This document shows, piece by piece, positions 43,975 through 52,628 of a stretch of DNA of 64,000 nucleotides (positions are counted from its first letter, which is position 1; every line of letters starts with the position of its first letter). This DNA is from Enterocloster bolteae. Its GTDB lineage: Bacteria; Bacillota; Clostridia; Lachnospirales; Lachnospiraceae. Made by a program: the position numbers and the translations under genes. The stretch covers positions 1-64,000 of the forward strand of contig JAETNT010000012.1 in the NCBI GenBank assembly GCA_021772025.1, written 5' to 3'. The notes below the pieces were generated by a model. It saw only the letters and a program-made list of their open reading frames with translations, was not told the origin of the DNA and searched no databases.

Positions 43975-45519
43975 GTGTCACCAATAATAGCTGCATGTAT
44001 AACAAGCGTGATAGTAGCTGTTATTACCTGGATTGCGGCGACCCAATATCGGATTAAGACTTACGAGAGTAAAATTGGTTCTGCTGAAGAAAAGTCCAGG
44101 GAGATAATAGATGAAGCGTTAAAGGTAGCAGAAACCAAGAAACGGGAAGCTCTTCTGGAAGCGAAGGAAGAGTCGTTAAAGACTAAGAATGAGCTGGAAA
44201 AGGAAACGAAAGAAAGAAGAGCGGAACTTCAGCGTTATGAACGAAGAGTATTAAGTAAGGAAGAAAATGTAGAAAAAAAAGCAGACACCCTGGAAAAAAG
44301 GGAGGCAGGATTACTTGTGAGAGAAGAATCTCTGAGCAAGCGTTCTGCAGAAGTGGATTTACTTTACGAGAAAGAGATACAGGAACTGGAAAAAATTTCA
44401 GGCCTAACCTCCGAACAGGCAAAAGAATATCTTTTAAAATCTGTTGAAGAAGACGTAAAACATGACACTGCAAAACTGATTAAGGAACTGGAAAACAAAG
44501 CAAAAGAAGAAGCCGATAAAAAGGCAAAGGATTACATTGTGACAGCCATTCAGAGATGTGCTGCCGATCACGTAGCAGAGACTACGGTTTCTGTTGTACA
44601 GCTTCCCAATGATGAGATGAAGGGCCGTATCATCGGTCGGGAGGGGCGGAATATCCGTACCTTGGAGACCATGACGGGCGTAGAACTAATTATTGATGAT
44701 ACCCCGGAAGCAGTGGTATTATCAGGATTTGATCCCATTCGAAGAGAAGTTGCCCGGATTGCTTTGGAACGCCTGATTGTGGACGGACGTATCCATCCGG
44801 CCAGAATCGAAGAGATGGTTGAAAAAGCGCAGAAAGAAGTGGAAACTATGATGCGGGAAGAGGGGGAAGCCGCTACTTTGGAGGTAGGAATTCACGGTAT
44901 CCATCCCGAACTGGTGAAACTTTTGGGCAAGATGAAATTCAGAACCAGCTATGGACAGAACGCGTTAAAACACTCTATTGAAGTGGCCCAGCTTTCTGGC
45001 CTATTGGCAGCCGAGATAGGCTTAGATGTCCGCTTGGCAAAACGTGCCGGTTTATTACATGACATTGGCAAGTCCGTTGACCATGAGATGGAGGGTTCCC
45101 ATATTCGTCTAGGCGTTGATTTATGCCGTAAGTACAAAGAATCTGCGATAGTATTAAACGCAGTGGAATCCCACCATGGCGATGTTGAACCTCAGAGTCT
45201 TATTGCGTGCATTGTTCAGGCTGCAGACACGATTTCTGCAGCAAGGCCAGGAGCAAGACGGGAGACTCTGGAAACATATACCAACAGATTGAAACAATTA
45301 GAAGATATCACGAACTCTTTCAAGGGAGTAGACAAATCTTTTGCCATTCAGGCAGGCAGGGAAGTCCGAATTATGGTTGTTCCGGAGCAGATTAACGATG
45401 ACGGCATGGTATTGCTGGCACGTGAGATTTCGAAGAGAATTGAGGAGGAGCTGGAATATCCAGGACAGATTAAGGTTAATGTTATTCGGGAGTCCCGGGT
45501 GACAGACTACGCAAAGTAG
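43975..45519 (+). CDS. rny: Ribonuclease Y
   Basis: Membrane-anchored endoribonuclease that starts mRNA decay; 514 residues. It has an N-terminal membrane helix (3-22), a long charged coiled coil (about 25-195), the KH domain ([13 protein letters not shown], about 215-280) and the HD domain ([12 protein letters not shown] and VESHHGD, about 335-430). The start is GTG 43975, after AAGGAGG at usual spacing; no ATG fits the membrane helix. Confidence 0.96.
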   Translation: MSPIIAACITSVIVAVITWIAATQYRIKTYESKIGSAEEKSREIIDEALKVAETKKREALLEAKEESLKTKNELEKETKERRAELQRYERRVLSKEENVEKKADTLEKREAGLLVREESLSKRSAEVDLLYEKEIQELEKISGLTSEQAKEYLLKSVEEDVKHDTAKLIKELENKAKEEADKKAKDYIVTAIQRCAADHVAETTVSVVQLPNDEMKGRIIGREGRNIRTLETMTGVELIIDDTPEAVVLSGFDPIRREVARIALERLIVDGRIHPARIEEMVEKAQKEVETMMREEGEAATLEVGIHGIHPELVKLLGKMKFRTSYGQNALKHSIEVAQLSGLLAAEIGLDVRLAKRAGLLHDIGKSVDHEMEGSHIRLGVDLCRKYKESAIVLNAVESHHGDVEPQSLIACIVQAADTISAARPGARRETLETYTNRLKQLEDITNSFKGVDKSFAIQAGREVRIMVVPEQINDDGMVLLAREISKRIEEELEYPGQIKVNVIRESRVTDYAK

Positions 45520-45544
45520 GCCTAATCAAAACCCAGAAGATGAC

Positions 45545-45591
45545 AAAGACGTTTGGATGACTGTTAATATGGTAATTCCAGGCGTCTTTTT
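45545..45591 (+). terminator. Terminator of rny
   Basis: AAAGACG (45545-45551) and CGTCTTT (45583-45589) with extra pairing of TTGGA/TCCA inside the stem, ending in a five-T tract. Confidence 0.7.
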
Positions 45592-45653
45592 GTGTTGCAG
45601 ATATAGCAAAATCCGGACTCTGAGATAGGATTTTTGGCAGGAGGGAGAAAAGA

Positions 45654-46454
45654 ATGGGAAAAATTGGATTTATCGGTATGGGTAATATGGGATATGCGAT
45701 TTTGAAAGGCCTGTTAACCTACATACCAAAAGAAGAATTAACCTTTTGGGAGATAAACCGGAAACGGGCGGATTGGGTTCAGGAGCAGTCAGGAGTTATT
45801 CCTGCTGCAGATGAAAGAGAGTGTATAGAACAGGTAAAATACTTGATTTTAGCGGTAAAGCCCCAGCATTTTGACCAGGCAATAGAGAAAATTCAGGATT
45901 TCGTAAGCCCAGAGCAAGTTATTATTTCTATTGCCGCCGGAATTGACAGCCGATATTTAAAAAAGAAATTAGGCAATGAGATGAGAATTGTCCGTACTAT
46001 GCCCAATACTCCGGCTTTGGTGGGAGAGGGGATGACAGGAGTATGCCTGGAGGAAGAAAATTTTAGTTTGGAAGAGCTCCGGGAAATAGAGAAAATTTTT
46101 AATTCCTTCGGGAAGATGAAACGGGTGCCGGAAAAATTGATTGATGCGGTAGGCTGTGTAAGCGGCTGCTCCCCTGCGTATGTCTATATGTTTATCGAGG
46201 CTTTGGCAGATGGCGCAGTAAAGTATGGACTGTCCAGAGAAGATGCTTACGAGATGGCGGCTCAGACGGTTTTGGGAAGCGCTCGGATGGTTTTAGAGAC
46301 TGGCTTGCATCCCGGTCAACTGAAGGATATGGTATGCTCTCCAGGAGGAACTACTATTGAAGGGATATCTGCCCTGGAGGAAAGCGGTTTTCGCAGTGCT
46401 CTGATCAAAGCTTGCGATGCCAGCTATCAAAAAAACGCGAAACTGCAGAGATGA
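45654..46454 (+). CDS. proC: Pyrroline-5-carboxylate reductase
   Basis: Final enzyme of proline synthesis, NADPH-dependent; 266 residues. The Rossmann motif is IGFIGMGNMGYAIL and the family signature CSPGGTTIEGISALEESGFRS is at the C-terminus, with TMPNTPALVGEGMT in the middle. AGGAGGG precedes ATG 45654. The Nudix gene follows after 37 nt. Confidence 0.95.
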   Translation: MGKIGFIGMGNMGYAILKGLLTYIPKEELTFWEINRKRADWVQEQSGVIPAADERECIEQVKYLILAVKPQHFDQAIEKIQDFVSPEQVIISIAAGIDSRYLKKKLGNEMRIVRTMPNTPALVGEGMTGVCLEEENFSLEELREIEKIFNSFGKMKRVPEKLIDAVGCVSGCSPAYVYMFIEALADGAVKYGLSREDAYEMAAQTVLGSARMVLETGLHPGQLKDMVCSPGGTTIEGISALEESGFRSALIKACDASYQKNAKLQR

Positions 46455-46491
46455 TATAAAACGGATCGAAAAGAGAGGAAGGAATGATTAC

Positions 46492-47046
46492 ATGGATAAA
46501 AGCCAGAATATTCCGGTAATCCGTAAAAAGCGGGAACTAAAATATACCGGCACGATTTTAAAGTTTTATGAGGATACGGTGATTGCCAACGGTCATGAGG
46601 CTCATTGGGACTTTATCCACCATGACGGGGCAGCTGCGGTGGTCCCGGTGACGGCAGAGGGAAGGATTTTGATGGTGCGTCAGTACCGCAATGCTTTAGA
46701 CAGATATACTTTAGAGATTCCGGCAGGAAAACTGGATACTCCAGATGAGCCAAAGATAGAATGTGCGTACCGAGAGCTGGAGGAAGAGACCGGATACCGA
46801 TGTGAAAAGTTAGAATATTTGCTAAGTATTAACACTACCATTGCGTTTTGCGATGAATATATTGATATTTTTCTTGCAAGAAATTTGATTCCTTCTAAGC
46901 AGCATTTGGATGAAGATGAAAAAATTGATGTGGAAGAGTGGGAGCTAAAAGATTTGCAGGAGTTAATCTATTCCGGAAAGATGACAGATGGAAAGACAGT
47001 AGCGGCCATTATGACCTATGCAGCTAAATACGGAAATCAGAAATAA
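46492..47046 (+). CDS. Nudix hydrolase, ADP-ribose pyrophosphatase type
   Basis: Hydrolyses ADP-ribose or related nucleotide sugars; 184 residues. The Nudix box reads GKLDTPDEPKIECAYRELEE followed by ETGYR, i.e. Gx5Ex5-7REUxEExGU with a two to three residue insertion, and is preceded by VRQYRNALDRYTLEIPAG as in NudF-like enzymes. ATG 46492 has GAGGAAGGAA upstream. A longer frame from 46417 would overlap proC and lacks conserved residues. Confidence 0.9.
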   Translation: MDKSQNIPVIRKKRELKYTGTILKFYEDTVIANGHEAHWDFIHHDGAAAVVPVTAEGRILMVRQYRNALDRYTLEIPAGKLDTPDEPKIECAYRELEEETGYRCEKLEYLLSINTTIAFCDEYIDIFLARNLIPSKQHLDEDEKIDVEEWELKDLQELIYSGKMTDGKTVAAIMTYAAKYGNQK

Positions 47047-47050
47047 GAGA

Positions 47051-47098
47051 ACGGCCTTTTGCATACACTGTGATAGACAGCGGCAAAAGGCCGTTTTT
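47051..47098 (+). terminator. Terminator of proC-Nudix
   Basis: ACGGCCTTTTGC (47051-47062) and GCAAAAGGCCGT (47083-47094), perfect 12-bp stem, then five T. Confidence 0.9.
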
Positions 47099-47130
47099 GT
47101 TCCTTGTCCGCTTCCGGAAGGGGGATTTCT

Positions 47131-47724
47131 ATGAAAAAAATCAACATTTCCTATGAAAATGGTCTTTTGGCTGCTTTTTTTGCAGGTACGGTGGCGGGTA
47201 CAATTTTGGTTAACATGATGAGCAGCGAAATGCGCTCCGGGTTAAGCGCGTTTCCTTTTTCTGCCGGAGGTGCTATGCTGGAGGCGGGGAAAGAAGTGAA
47301 AGAGTCTGGGGCAGGGCATGGGGGAAGGGAACAGCTTCCTCTGTTTTTTCATCTGTTTCGCTCCAGGAGCTTGGCAGCGGCTGTTGGATGGCTGGTAGGA
47401 CTGACCCCTTATGGAACTACCTGCTTTTTTCTGGCTGCCGGGTATGGAGGACTGACTCTGGGGGTGAGCCAGGCTGTCTTTACTTGGCAGAAAGGCCTGG
47501 CCGGCCCGGGATATTTTTTGCTTACTCTGATGCCGCATTGCCTGTTTTACGGTATAATTTGGGCAGCTCTGGCAGTTTGGGCAGGAAAACAGACACCCAG
47601 ACTGCGCCTGATTCCATTTTTATGCCTTTTGGCAGTGTGCGGAATTGGAGCCGCGGCAGAGTGCTGGGGATTTCCGATTATATGGAGACTGGGAACCGGC
47701 ATATTGAGCGGATCTTCATATTGA
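47131..47724 (+). CDS. Integral membrane protein, possibly SpoIIM-like
   Basis: 197-residue protein with about five hydrophobic helices: NGLLAAFFAGTVAGTILVNMM at the N-terminus, then LAAAVGWLVGLTPYG, FFLAAGYGGLTLG, FLLTLMPHCLFYGIIWAAL and LIPFLCLLAVCGIGAAA. The layout with a helical hairpin and a conserved His near PHCLFYG recalls stage II sporulation protein M of sporulating Clostridia, but similarity is too low for a firm name. AAGGGGG precedes ATG 47131. Its last codons contain the -35 box of the next gene. Confidence 0.5.
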   Translation: MKKINISYENGLLAAFFAGTVAGTILVNMMSSEMRSGLSAFPFSAGGAMLEAGKEVKESGAGHGGREQLPLFFHLFRSRSLAAAVGWLVGLTPYGTTCFFLAAGYGGLTLGVSQAVFTWQKGLAGPGYFLLTLMPHCLFYGIIWAALAVWAGKQTPRLRLIPFLCLLAVCGIGAAAECWGFPIIWRLGTGILSGSSY

Positions 47725-47749
47725 CAAGGAGGCAGAATCATCATATACT
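47721..47749 (+). promoter_or_regulatory. Promoter of the cysteine desulfidase-family gene
   Basis: TTGACA (47721-47726), 17 nt, TATACT (47744-47749). The -35 box overlaps the stop codon of the upstream gene. Confidence 0.75.
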
Positions 47750-47756
47750 TATATTA

Positions 47757-47777
47757 GTAATAATATTAGTAATATTA
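47757..47777 (+). promoter_or_regulatory. Candidate GntR operator at cyuA
   Basis: This 21-bp site at the expected transcription start contains TAATATTAGTAATATTA and lies within three ATATTAGTA repeats (47751, 47763, 47772). Read in reverse, the site at 49999-50019 matches it at 19 of 21 positions. The regulator encoded at 49203 is the obvious candidate ligand. Confidence 0.6.
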
Positions 47778-47808
47778 GTAGAAAAAATAAAGCAATACAG
47801 GAGAGGCC

Positions 47809-49116
47809 ATGGATAAAAGGACATATGATGCCTATATTGAGATACTAAGGCAAGAGCTGGTGCCTGCCTTGGGCTGCACGGAGCCTATTGCCATTGCTTT
47901 TGGAGCCGCAAGGGTGAGAGATGTCTTAGGCTGCTTTCCGGATAATATCCGGGTTTGCTGCAGCGGCAATATTGTAAAGAACGCAAAGAGCGTAAAGGTG
48001 CCGAATTCAGGAGGATTAAAAGGAATTGCAGCAGCCGCGGTTTTAGGATGTACAGGTGGTGACTGGACCAGAGGGCTGGAAGTGCTGAACTCCATTGAGG
48101 ACGAACACAGGGAGCAGACAAAAAAGCTTTTGGAACAGGATTTTTGCTGCTGCAGCTTAAAGGAGGACGCGCCCAATCTCTATATTAAGGTGACTGCACA
48201 AAAGGGGAACTGTCAGGCAAGCGTTACTATTGAAGACTATCATACCAATATTACAGAAATCCGTAAGGATAATCAAATACTTTTTCAAAAGGATAGAGTT
48301 CAAGGCCGGGAAAATGAGGATGGCAGAAGCCTTCTCAATCTAAAGGATATTGTAGAGTTTGCTGAGACAGTGGACTTAAAGGAGGTTCAGGAGATCCTTA
48401 AACGGCAAATTGATTACAATTTGGCTATTTCTGAGGAAGGACTGACGCATTGCTGGGGCTGCCAGGTGGGGCGGACGATTTTGGATACTTGCAATAAACA
48501 AGAGCTGGGGGTAATAGCAAAAGCCCGGGCAGCTGCGGGATCTGACGCCCGGATGAGCGGTTGTTCTCTGCCGGTTGTCATTAATTCGGGAAGCGGAAAT
48601 CAGGGAATGACTGCTTCCCTCCCGGTAATCGAATATGCAAAAGGGATGAATGTGAAGGAAGAAAAATTATACCGGGCCCTGTGCATCAGCAATCTCCTGG
48701 CTCAGGAGCAGAAAAAATGGATCGGTTCCTTATCCGCTTATTGCGGTGCAGTGTGTGCTGCGGCAGGAGCAGGGGCTGCCATTACCTATCTGTGCGGGGG
48801 TACTTTGGAGCAGATTGGCTCTACGGTGACCAATACCATATGCAACATTGGAGGAATGGTGTGTGACGGGGCAAAACCGTCTTGCGCCGCTAAAATTGCT
48901 TCTGCGGTAGATGCTGCGGTGATGGCTCATAATATGAGCATGAAAGCCCGCAGCTTTGTAAATGGAGACGGATTGATGCAGGAAAACGCGGAAACTACGA
49001 TTCAGGCCATGGGGTATGTGGGAAGAATCGGAATGAAGCAGACGGATGTGGAGATTCTCAATTTAATGTTGGGAAATACGGAAATGAAAAAGGAATCTTT
49101 ACCTTTAATTAATTAA
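47809..49116 (+). CDS. cyuA: L-cysteine desulfidase / serine dehydratase alpha-like protein (UPF0597)
   Basis: 435-residue cytoplasmic protein of the UPF0597 family, which includes CyuA (YhaM), the [4Fe-4S] cysteine desulfidase giving pyruvate, sulfide and ammonia. Hallmarks are LVPALGCTEPIAIAFGAA, SGNIVKNAKSVKVPNSGG, SGSGNQGMTASLPV and the C-terminal CNIGGMVCDGAKPSCAAKIA, holding the cysteines expected to bind the cluster. The promoter carries the operator shared with the GntR regulon. A serine dehydratase role cannot be excluded. Confidence 0.85.
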   Translation: MDKRTYDAYIEILRQELVPALGCTEPIAIAFGAARVRDVLGCFPDNIRVCCSGNIVKNAKSVKVPNSGGLKGIAAAAVLGCTGGDWTRGLEVLNSIEDEHREQTKKLLEQDFCCCSLKEDAPNLYIKVTAQKGNCQASVTIEDYHTNITEIRKDNQILFQKDRVQGRENEDGRSLLNLKDIVEFAETVDLKEVQEILKRQIDYNLAISEEGLTHCWGCQVGRTILDTCNKQELGVIAKARAAAGSDARMSGCSLPVVINSGSGNQGMTASLPVIEYAKGMNVKEEKLYRALCISNLLAQEQKKWIGSLSAYCGAVCAAAGAGAAITYLCGGTLEQIGSTVTNTICNIGGMVCDGAKPSCAAKIASAVDAAVMAHNMSMKARSFVNGDGLMQENAETTIQAMGYVGRIGMKQTDVEILNLMLGNTEMKKESLPLIN

Positions 49117-49143
49117 GTATTTCTGCTATAATATAAATAATTA
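49105..49143 (+). promoter_or_regulatory. Promoter and possible autoregulatory site of the GntR gene
   Basis: TTAATT (49105-49110), 16 nt, TATAAT (49127-49132). AGTATTTCTG (49116-49125), followed by an ATAATAT run over the -10 box, is identical to the reverse of 50019-50028 at the UroD operon, which suggests autoregulation. Confidence 0.5.
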
Positions 49144-49202
49144 AGATATTAAAAGAACGGGAGATTGCTCTCAAATATTATATAGAAAGAGATTCAACAA
49201 AT

Positions 49203-49829
49203 ATGACCATAAAAGAAAGAATCTACAAAGAAATCTATAGCGATATTTTTGAAGGAAAGTACGGCCCTAATGAGATTTTGACAGAAAATAAACTGGTGGA
49301 AAAGTATGAGGTTAGTAAATCTCCGGTTCGGGAAGCTCTCCTGGAATTGTGTAAGGATCAGGTTCTGCAAAGCCTGCCCAGGCTGGGATATCAAGTAAAG
49401 CCTGTGTCTTTAAAAGAAGTACTGGATATTTTAGAATACCGGATTGATATGGAAACCAGCGGTTTGCGGAGAGCATTTTCTTACATAACAGAGCAGGATA
49501 TTCAGATTCTTGATGAAATGTCAGATAAAACTCCCGAAGAACTGATTGATCCGGATTGGAGCCGGAATGAATCCTTTCATTTAAAGCTGTATGAGTTAAA
49601 TAGCAATCATTATGGTTACCAGGAGCTTCAAAAGACATTAAAGCAAAGTTCCAGATTTATTACTCAGTATTTCCATACAGCGTGGCAGAAAGCCAATGAG
49701 ATGAACAATCAGTGTCATAAAGAGATTGTTAATTGCATCCGGGATGGAAATCTGGAGGGTGCCTGCAACAAGCTGAGCCATGATATTGCATCTATAAAAG
49801 AAGAGATTCAAAAAATGCATCGATTTTAA
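49203..49829 (+). CDS. GntR-family transcriptional regulator, FCD subfamily
   Basis: 208-residue regulator. The N-terminal winged helix has the GntR signature LTENKLVEKYEVSKSPVREALLEL (about 25-48), and the C-terminal helical FCD domain (about 75-205) has the metal-ligand pattern of Asp/His residues (ESFHLKLYEL, HKEIVNCI). FCD regulators bind small carboxylic or amino acids. The ribosome site is weak (AGAAAGAG). It lies between cyuA and the UroD operon, and its likely sites occur at all three promoters. Confidence 0.88.
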   Translation: MTIKERIYKEIYSDIFEGKYGPNEILTENKLVEKYEVSKSPVREALLELCKDQVLQSLPRLGYQVKPVSLKEVLDILEYRIDMETSGLRRAFSYITEQDIQILDEMSDKTPEELIDPDWSRNESFHLKLYELNSNHYGYQELQKTLKQSSRFITQYFHTAWQKANEMNNQCHKEIVNCIRDGNLEGACNKLSHDIASIKEEIQKMHRF

Positions 49830-49837
49830 AAAGTCTG

Positions 49838-49898
49838 AGGGCTGCAACAGGGGGAAGGGGAAATTTTTTCCAACTTTCTACCAGTTGCAGCCCTTTTT
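49838..49898 (+). terminator. Terminator of the GntR gene
   Basis: AGGGCTGCAAC (49838-49848) and GTTGCAGCCCT (49884-49894), perfect 11-bp stem with a long loop, then five T. Confidence 0.85.
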
Positions 49899-49962
49899 GT
49901 GCGTTTGACATGAAAAAGGAGATAATAGTTCGTGAAAAGTATAAAAAATGCACAGGTATCTA

Positions 49963-49991
49963 TTGACAAGAAAAAAGGAGTATAGTATACT
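49963..49991 (+). promoter_or_regulatory. Promoter of the UroD-transporter-M24 operon
   Basis: TTGACA (49963-49968), 17 nt, TATACT (49986-49991), the same boxes and spacing as the cyuA promoter. Confidence 0.8.
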
Positions 49992-49998
49992 TTACTCA

Positions 49999-50028
49999 TA
50001 ATACTACTGATATTATTACAGAAATACT
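49999..50028 (-). promoter_or_regulatory. Candidate GntR operator at the UroD operon
   Basis: On the minus strand, 49999-50019 reads GTAATAATATCAGTAGTATT plus A and matches the cyuA site at 19 of 21 positions; 50019-50028 gives AGTATTTCTG, shared with the regulator's own promoter. AATACTAC also occurs twice here, at 50000 and 50023. The site starts 8 nt after the -10 box, suited to repression. Confidence 0.6.
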
Positions 50029-50121
50029 ACAAATTAGGTTTGAAAGAGAAACTTTCAAATCTACCTGAATGACGCAGTAAATGCCCAAGGATGCAGCTCC
50101 TGCGTCAAGAAAGAGGCTATT

Positions 50122-51084
50122 ATGAAGAAAAGAGAGAGGGTAATTGGGGCAATTAAAGGGGAACCTGTAGATAAGATTCCGTCAGGTTTTTCTCTGCATT
50201 TTCCGTCTGGAGAGGCTAAGGGAGAAAAAGCAGTGGATGCCCACATCCGTTTTTTTGAGGAAACGGACACAGATATTATCAAAATTATGAATGAAAATCT
50301 GGTTCCGAGAGTATCCGGGGTAAAGGAACCCGAAGATTTTGACAAGATCCCCGAGATTTCTATGAAAGACGAATTTATGGAGGCCCAGGCGGAGCTGACT
50401 AAAAAAATTTTAAAGAGATGTGATCCGGATTGCTTTTCACTGGGAACCCTTCATGGAATTGTGGCTTCCTCGGTGCATCCTTTTGAGGCGGACGGCATAG
50501 AATATTTGGATGCCAGAAAGCTGGTATTGGATTCTTTAAGGAAAAATGAGAAGCCTGTTCTGGCAGCATTTGACCGGATTACAGAAGGGATGTGCCGGCT
50601 TGCGAAAACCTATATTGATCTGGGAGTAGACGGTATCTATTATGCCGCCTTGGGAGGAGAGGCAAACCTCCTTACCGATCAGGAACACGAACAATGGTTT
50701 AAGCCCTATGATTTGAAAATTATGAAGGCGATTAAAGACGCAGGGGGTTATTGCTTTTTACATATCTGCAAAGACGGACTAAATATGGAACGATATCGGG
50801 ATTATGCCTCCCTTGCAGATGTAGTGAATTGGGGAGTGTATGAGGCACCCTTTTCCCTGGAAGACGGGAAAAAGCTTTTCTCCGGAAAGACCATTATGGG
50901 AGGTCTTAGAAACCGAAGGGGCGTGTTAATTGACGGAACAAGAGAAGAGCTTTCTGCGGCTATAAAAGGAGCGGTAAAAGCAGTGGGCCGGACAGGCTTT
51001 ATCTTAGGAGCAGACTGTACCTTGCCTACAGAGATTCCCTATGAGAGAGTCCGCATGGCGGTAGAGGCGGTAAGGGAGCTGTAA
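50122..51084 (+). CDS. Uroporphyrinogen decarboxylase-fold protein, methyltransferase-like
   Basis: 320 residues with the UroD TIM-barrel pattern (MKKRERVIGAIKGEPVDKIP start, GVDGIYYA, VVNWGVYEAP, GKTIMGGLRN). It carries His214-x-Cys216 (FLHIC) and a late Cys299 in GADCTLPTEIPYERV, the zinc triad of corrinoid-dependent methyltransferases of the MtaA/MtbA type, so it is more likely a methyl transfer enzyme than heme UroD. No corrinoid protein is encoded in the window. First gene of an operon with a CUT1 importer and an M24 enzyme. Substrate unknown; confidence is good for the fold, moderate for methyl transfer. Confidence 0.78.
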   Translation: MKKRERVIGAIKGEPVDKIPSGFSLHFPSGEAKGEKAVDAHIRFFEETDTDIIKIMNENLVPRVSGVKEPEDFDKIPEISMKDEFMEAQAELTKKILKRCDPDCFSLGTLHGIVASSVHPFEADGIEYLDARKLVLDSLRKNEKPVLAAFDRITEGMCRLAKTYIDLGVDGIYYAALGGEANLLTDQEHEQWFKPYDLKIMKAIKDAGGYCFLHICKDGLNMERYRDYASLADVVNWGVYEAPFSLEDGKKLFSGKTIMGGLRNRRGVLIDGTREELSAAIKGAVKAVGRTGFILGADCTLPTEIPYERVRMAVEAVREL

Positions 51085-51094
51085 CATAAATATA

Positions 51095-51170
51095 AAAGCA
51101 GGGCGAAAAAGGAGGAAATACCCTGCGGTTATACCTATATGCCCAGAAAGCAGGGCGAAAAAGGAGGAAA
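51095..51170 (+). repeat. Duplicated ribosome-binding leader
   Basis: A perfect 24-bp sequence containing GCAGGGCGAAAAAGGAGG occurs at 51095-51118 and 51147-51170, 52 bp apart. Only the second copy is correctly spaced from the ATG at 51176. The first ribosome site lies in the loop of a GCAGGG/CCCTGC hairpin (51098-51126), and that CCCTGC could instead pair with the second GCAGGG. Confidence 0.85.
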
Positions 51171-51175
51171 ACGTT

Positions 51176-52609
51176 ATGAGAAGTAAAAATTTAGTAGCAT
51201 TAGGGTTAGCAGCAGCGCTGTGCTTGACGGGCTGCGGAGGAGGTGCGGAAACGGCAGAGACTACCAAAGCTCCGGCAGAGACTACCGGTCAAACGGCGGC
51301 GCCGGAGAGTAAGGCAGAGACGGAAAGCCCTTCCGCTGAGGCTAAAGTTTATCCGGCAGGAACCGTTACTTTTTATATGAATGGAAATCCCCAGTTCCGT
51401 CAGCAGTATTTTGAAACCTGGCTGGAAAATCACAGAGATATTGCACCGGAGGTGTCTGTAGAGTTTGTTCAGGTAGAGAGCAATGCCGACGCAAGAGAAA
51501 AAATAACTATGACGGCTCTTTCCGGAGCAGTAGAGGATTTGCCGGATGCTGTTTTCTTAGATCGGTTGAATTTAATGGATTTGGTTCAGGCCGGGCTTCT
51601 GGTAGATGAGACGGAATTTTTAACTCCCTTGGCAGAGAAGATGGTAGACGGCGCTCTTACTGAGGGAATGGTAAGCGGAAAGATGTATGGCCTTCCCGAT
51701 TCGGTACGTCCCCAGCTTTTGATGTACAATAAAGAAATTTTTGATAAATATGGGATTGATCCGGCTTCTATGGACACTATAGACGGGTATATTGAAGCAG
51801 GACGCCAGTTAAAGGAAAAGAGCGGCGGCGAAACCTATTTGTCCTGGATCGGCTCCAATAATATGACTTGGAAGTGCTGGGGAAGAAGAGGACTGATGCC
51901 TCAGGCTAACGCAAAAGTTTGGGATGAGGAAGGAAACGTAATTATCGGAAGCGATGAAGGGACCAAGCTGGCTTTAGGCGCGTTGGATACCATGTATTCC
52001 GAAGGGCTGTTAATGCGCGTAGAAATGTATGATCCGGCTCTCTATGACGCTATCAACAGCCAGAAGATTGCAACCTTTGACATTGGCGCTTACTGGGATG
52101 AGTTTATGCGTCAGAACTGTCAGGCAACAGCAGGCCAATGGAGGGTTATGTCTGCTCCGGTATTTAAAGAAGTAGGAAAAGCAGGCGCTCCTGTATCCAG
52201 CTACATGTGTATCGTAGAAAAAGGTGAGGACAGCGTTTACAAAGAGCTGATTGAGCAGATGTGGTATGACTTTACTTTTGATACTGAGTCCAGACAGGCA
52301 TGGGTAAATTCCATGGAAGAGCAGAATGCGCCCTATACCAACCCCATTTCCCTGGAAATGTTGGAGGATGATTTCTGGAAAGAGCCGTCAGATTACTACG
52401 GCGGACAGTCCTTTAGAGAATGGGAAGGATTAACTCTGCAAAACGGCGCAAATAATATGATTGTAACTGCACAGGATGCAGAAGGCGATGAGATTATTTC
52501 TGCTGAGATTGAAAAATATGTGGCTGGTGACCAGACTATGGAAGAAGCCATTGCCAATATGGATAAGAACTTAAAGGCAAAGATCGGAAAGGCAGAGATT
52601 GTGGACTAA
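51176..52609 (+). CDS. Extracellular binding lipoprotein of a CUT1-type ABC importer (SBP family 1)
   Basis: 477-residue receptor with lipoprotein signal (lipobox CLTGC, Cys near 20) and a Thr/Glu/Ala-rich linker up to about residue 60. The family 1 fold follows, with VTFYMNGNPQFRQQYFETWLE, AVFLDRLNLMDLVQAGLL and SGKMYGLPDSVRPQLLMYNKEIFDKYGID. A strong AAGGAGG precedes the ATG. Although the fold is called sugar-binding, the neighbours (UroD-like and M24 enzymes) do not process sugars, so another polar solute is plausible. Confidence 0.88.
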   Translation: MRSKNLVALGLAAALCLTGCGGGAETAETTKAPAETTGQTAAPESKAETESPSAEAKVYPAGTVTFYMNGNPQFRQQYFETWLENHRDIAPEVSVEFVQVESNADAREKITMTALSGAVEDLPDAVFLDRLNLMDLVQAGLLVDETEFLTPLAEKMVDGALTEGMVSGKMYGLPDSVRPQLLMYNKEIFDKYGIDPASMDTIDGYIEAGRQLKEKSGGETYLSWIGSNNMTWKCWGRRGLMPQANAKVWDEEGNVIIGSDEGTKLALGALDTMYSEGLLMRVEMYDPALYDAINSQKIATFDIGAYWDEFMRQNCQATAGQWRVMSAPVFKEVGKAGAPVSSYMCIVEKGEDSVYKELIEQMWYDFTFDTESRQAWVNSMEEQNAPYTNPISLEMLEDDFWKEPSDYYGGQSFREWEGLTLQNGANNMIVTAQDAEGDEIISAEIEKYVAGDQTMEEAIANMDKNLKAKIGKAEIVD

Positions 52610-52628
52610 TAGATTACAGGAGAAGGGA

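Noticed and set aside
47751-47780. ATATTAGTA triple repeat considered a simple microsatellite
   Set aside because: A closely matching 21-bp segment occurs inverted at another promoter of the same gene group, so a binding site is more likely.
50122-51084. Naming the UroD-fold gene hemE
   Set aside because: No heme genes are near, and it has the His-x-Cys...Cys zinc residues of methyltransferases, which HemE lacks.
51139-51186. Short frame (15 codons) after the first ribosome site in the duplicated leader
   Set aside because: The site is over 20 nt from its ATG and the peptide (rich in Lys/Gly) is only a reading of the repeat.
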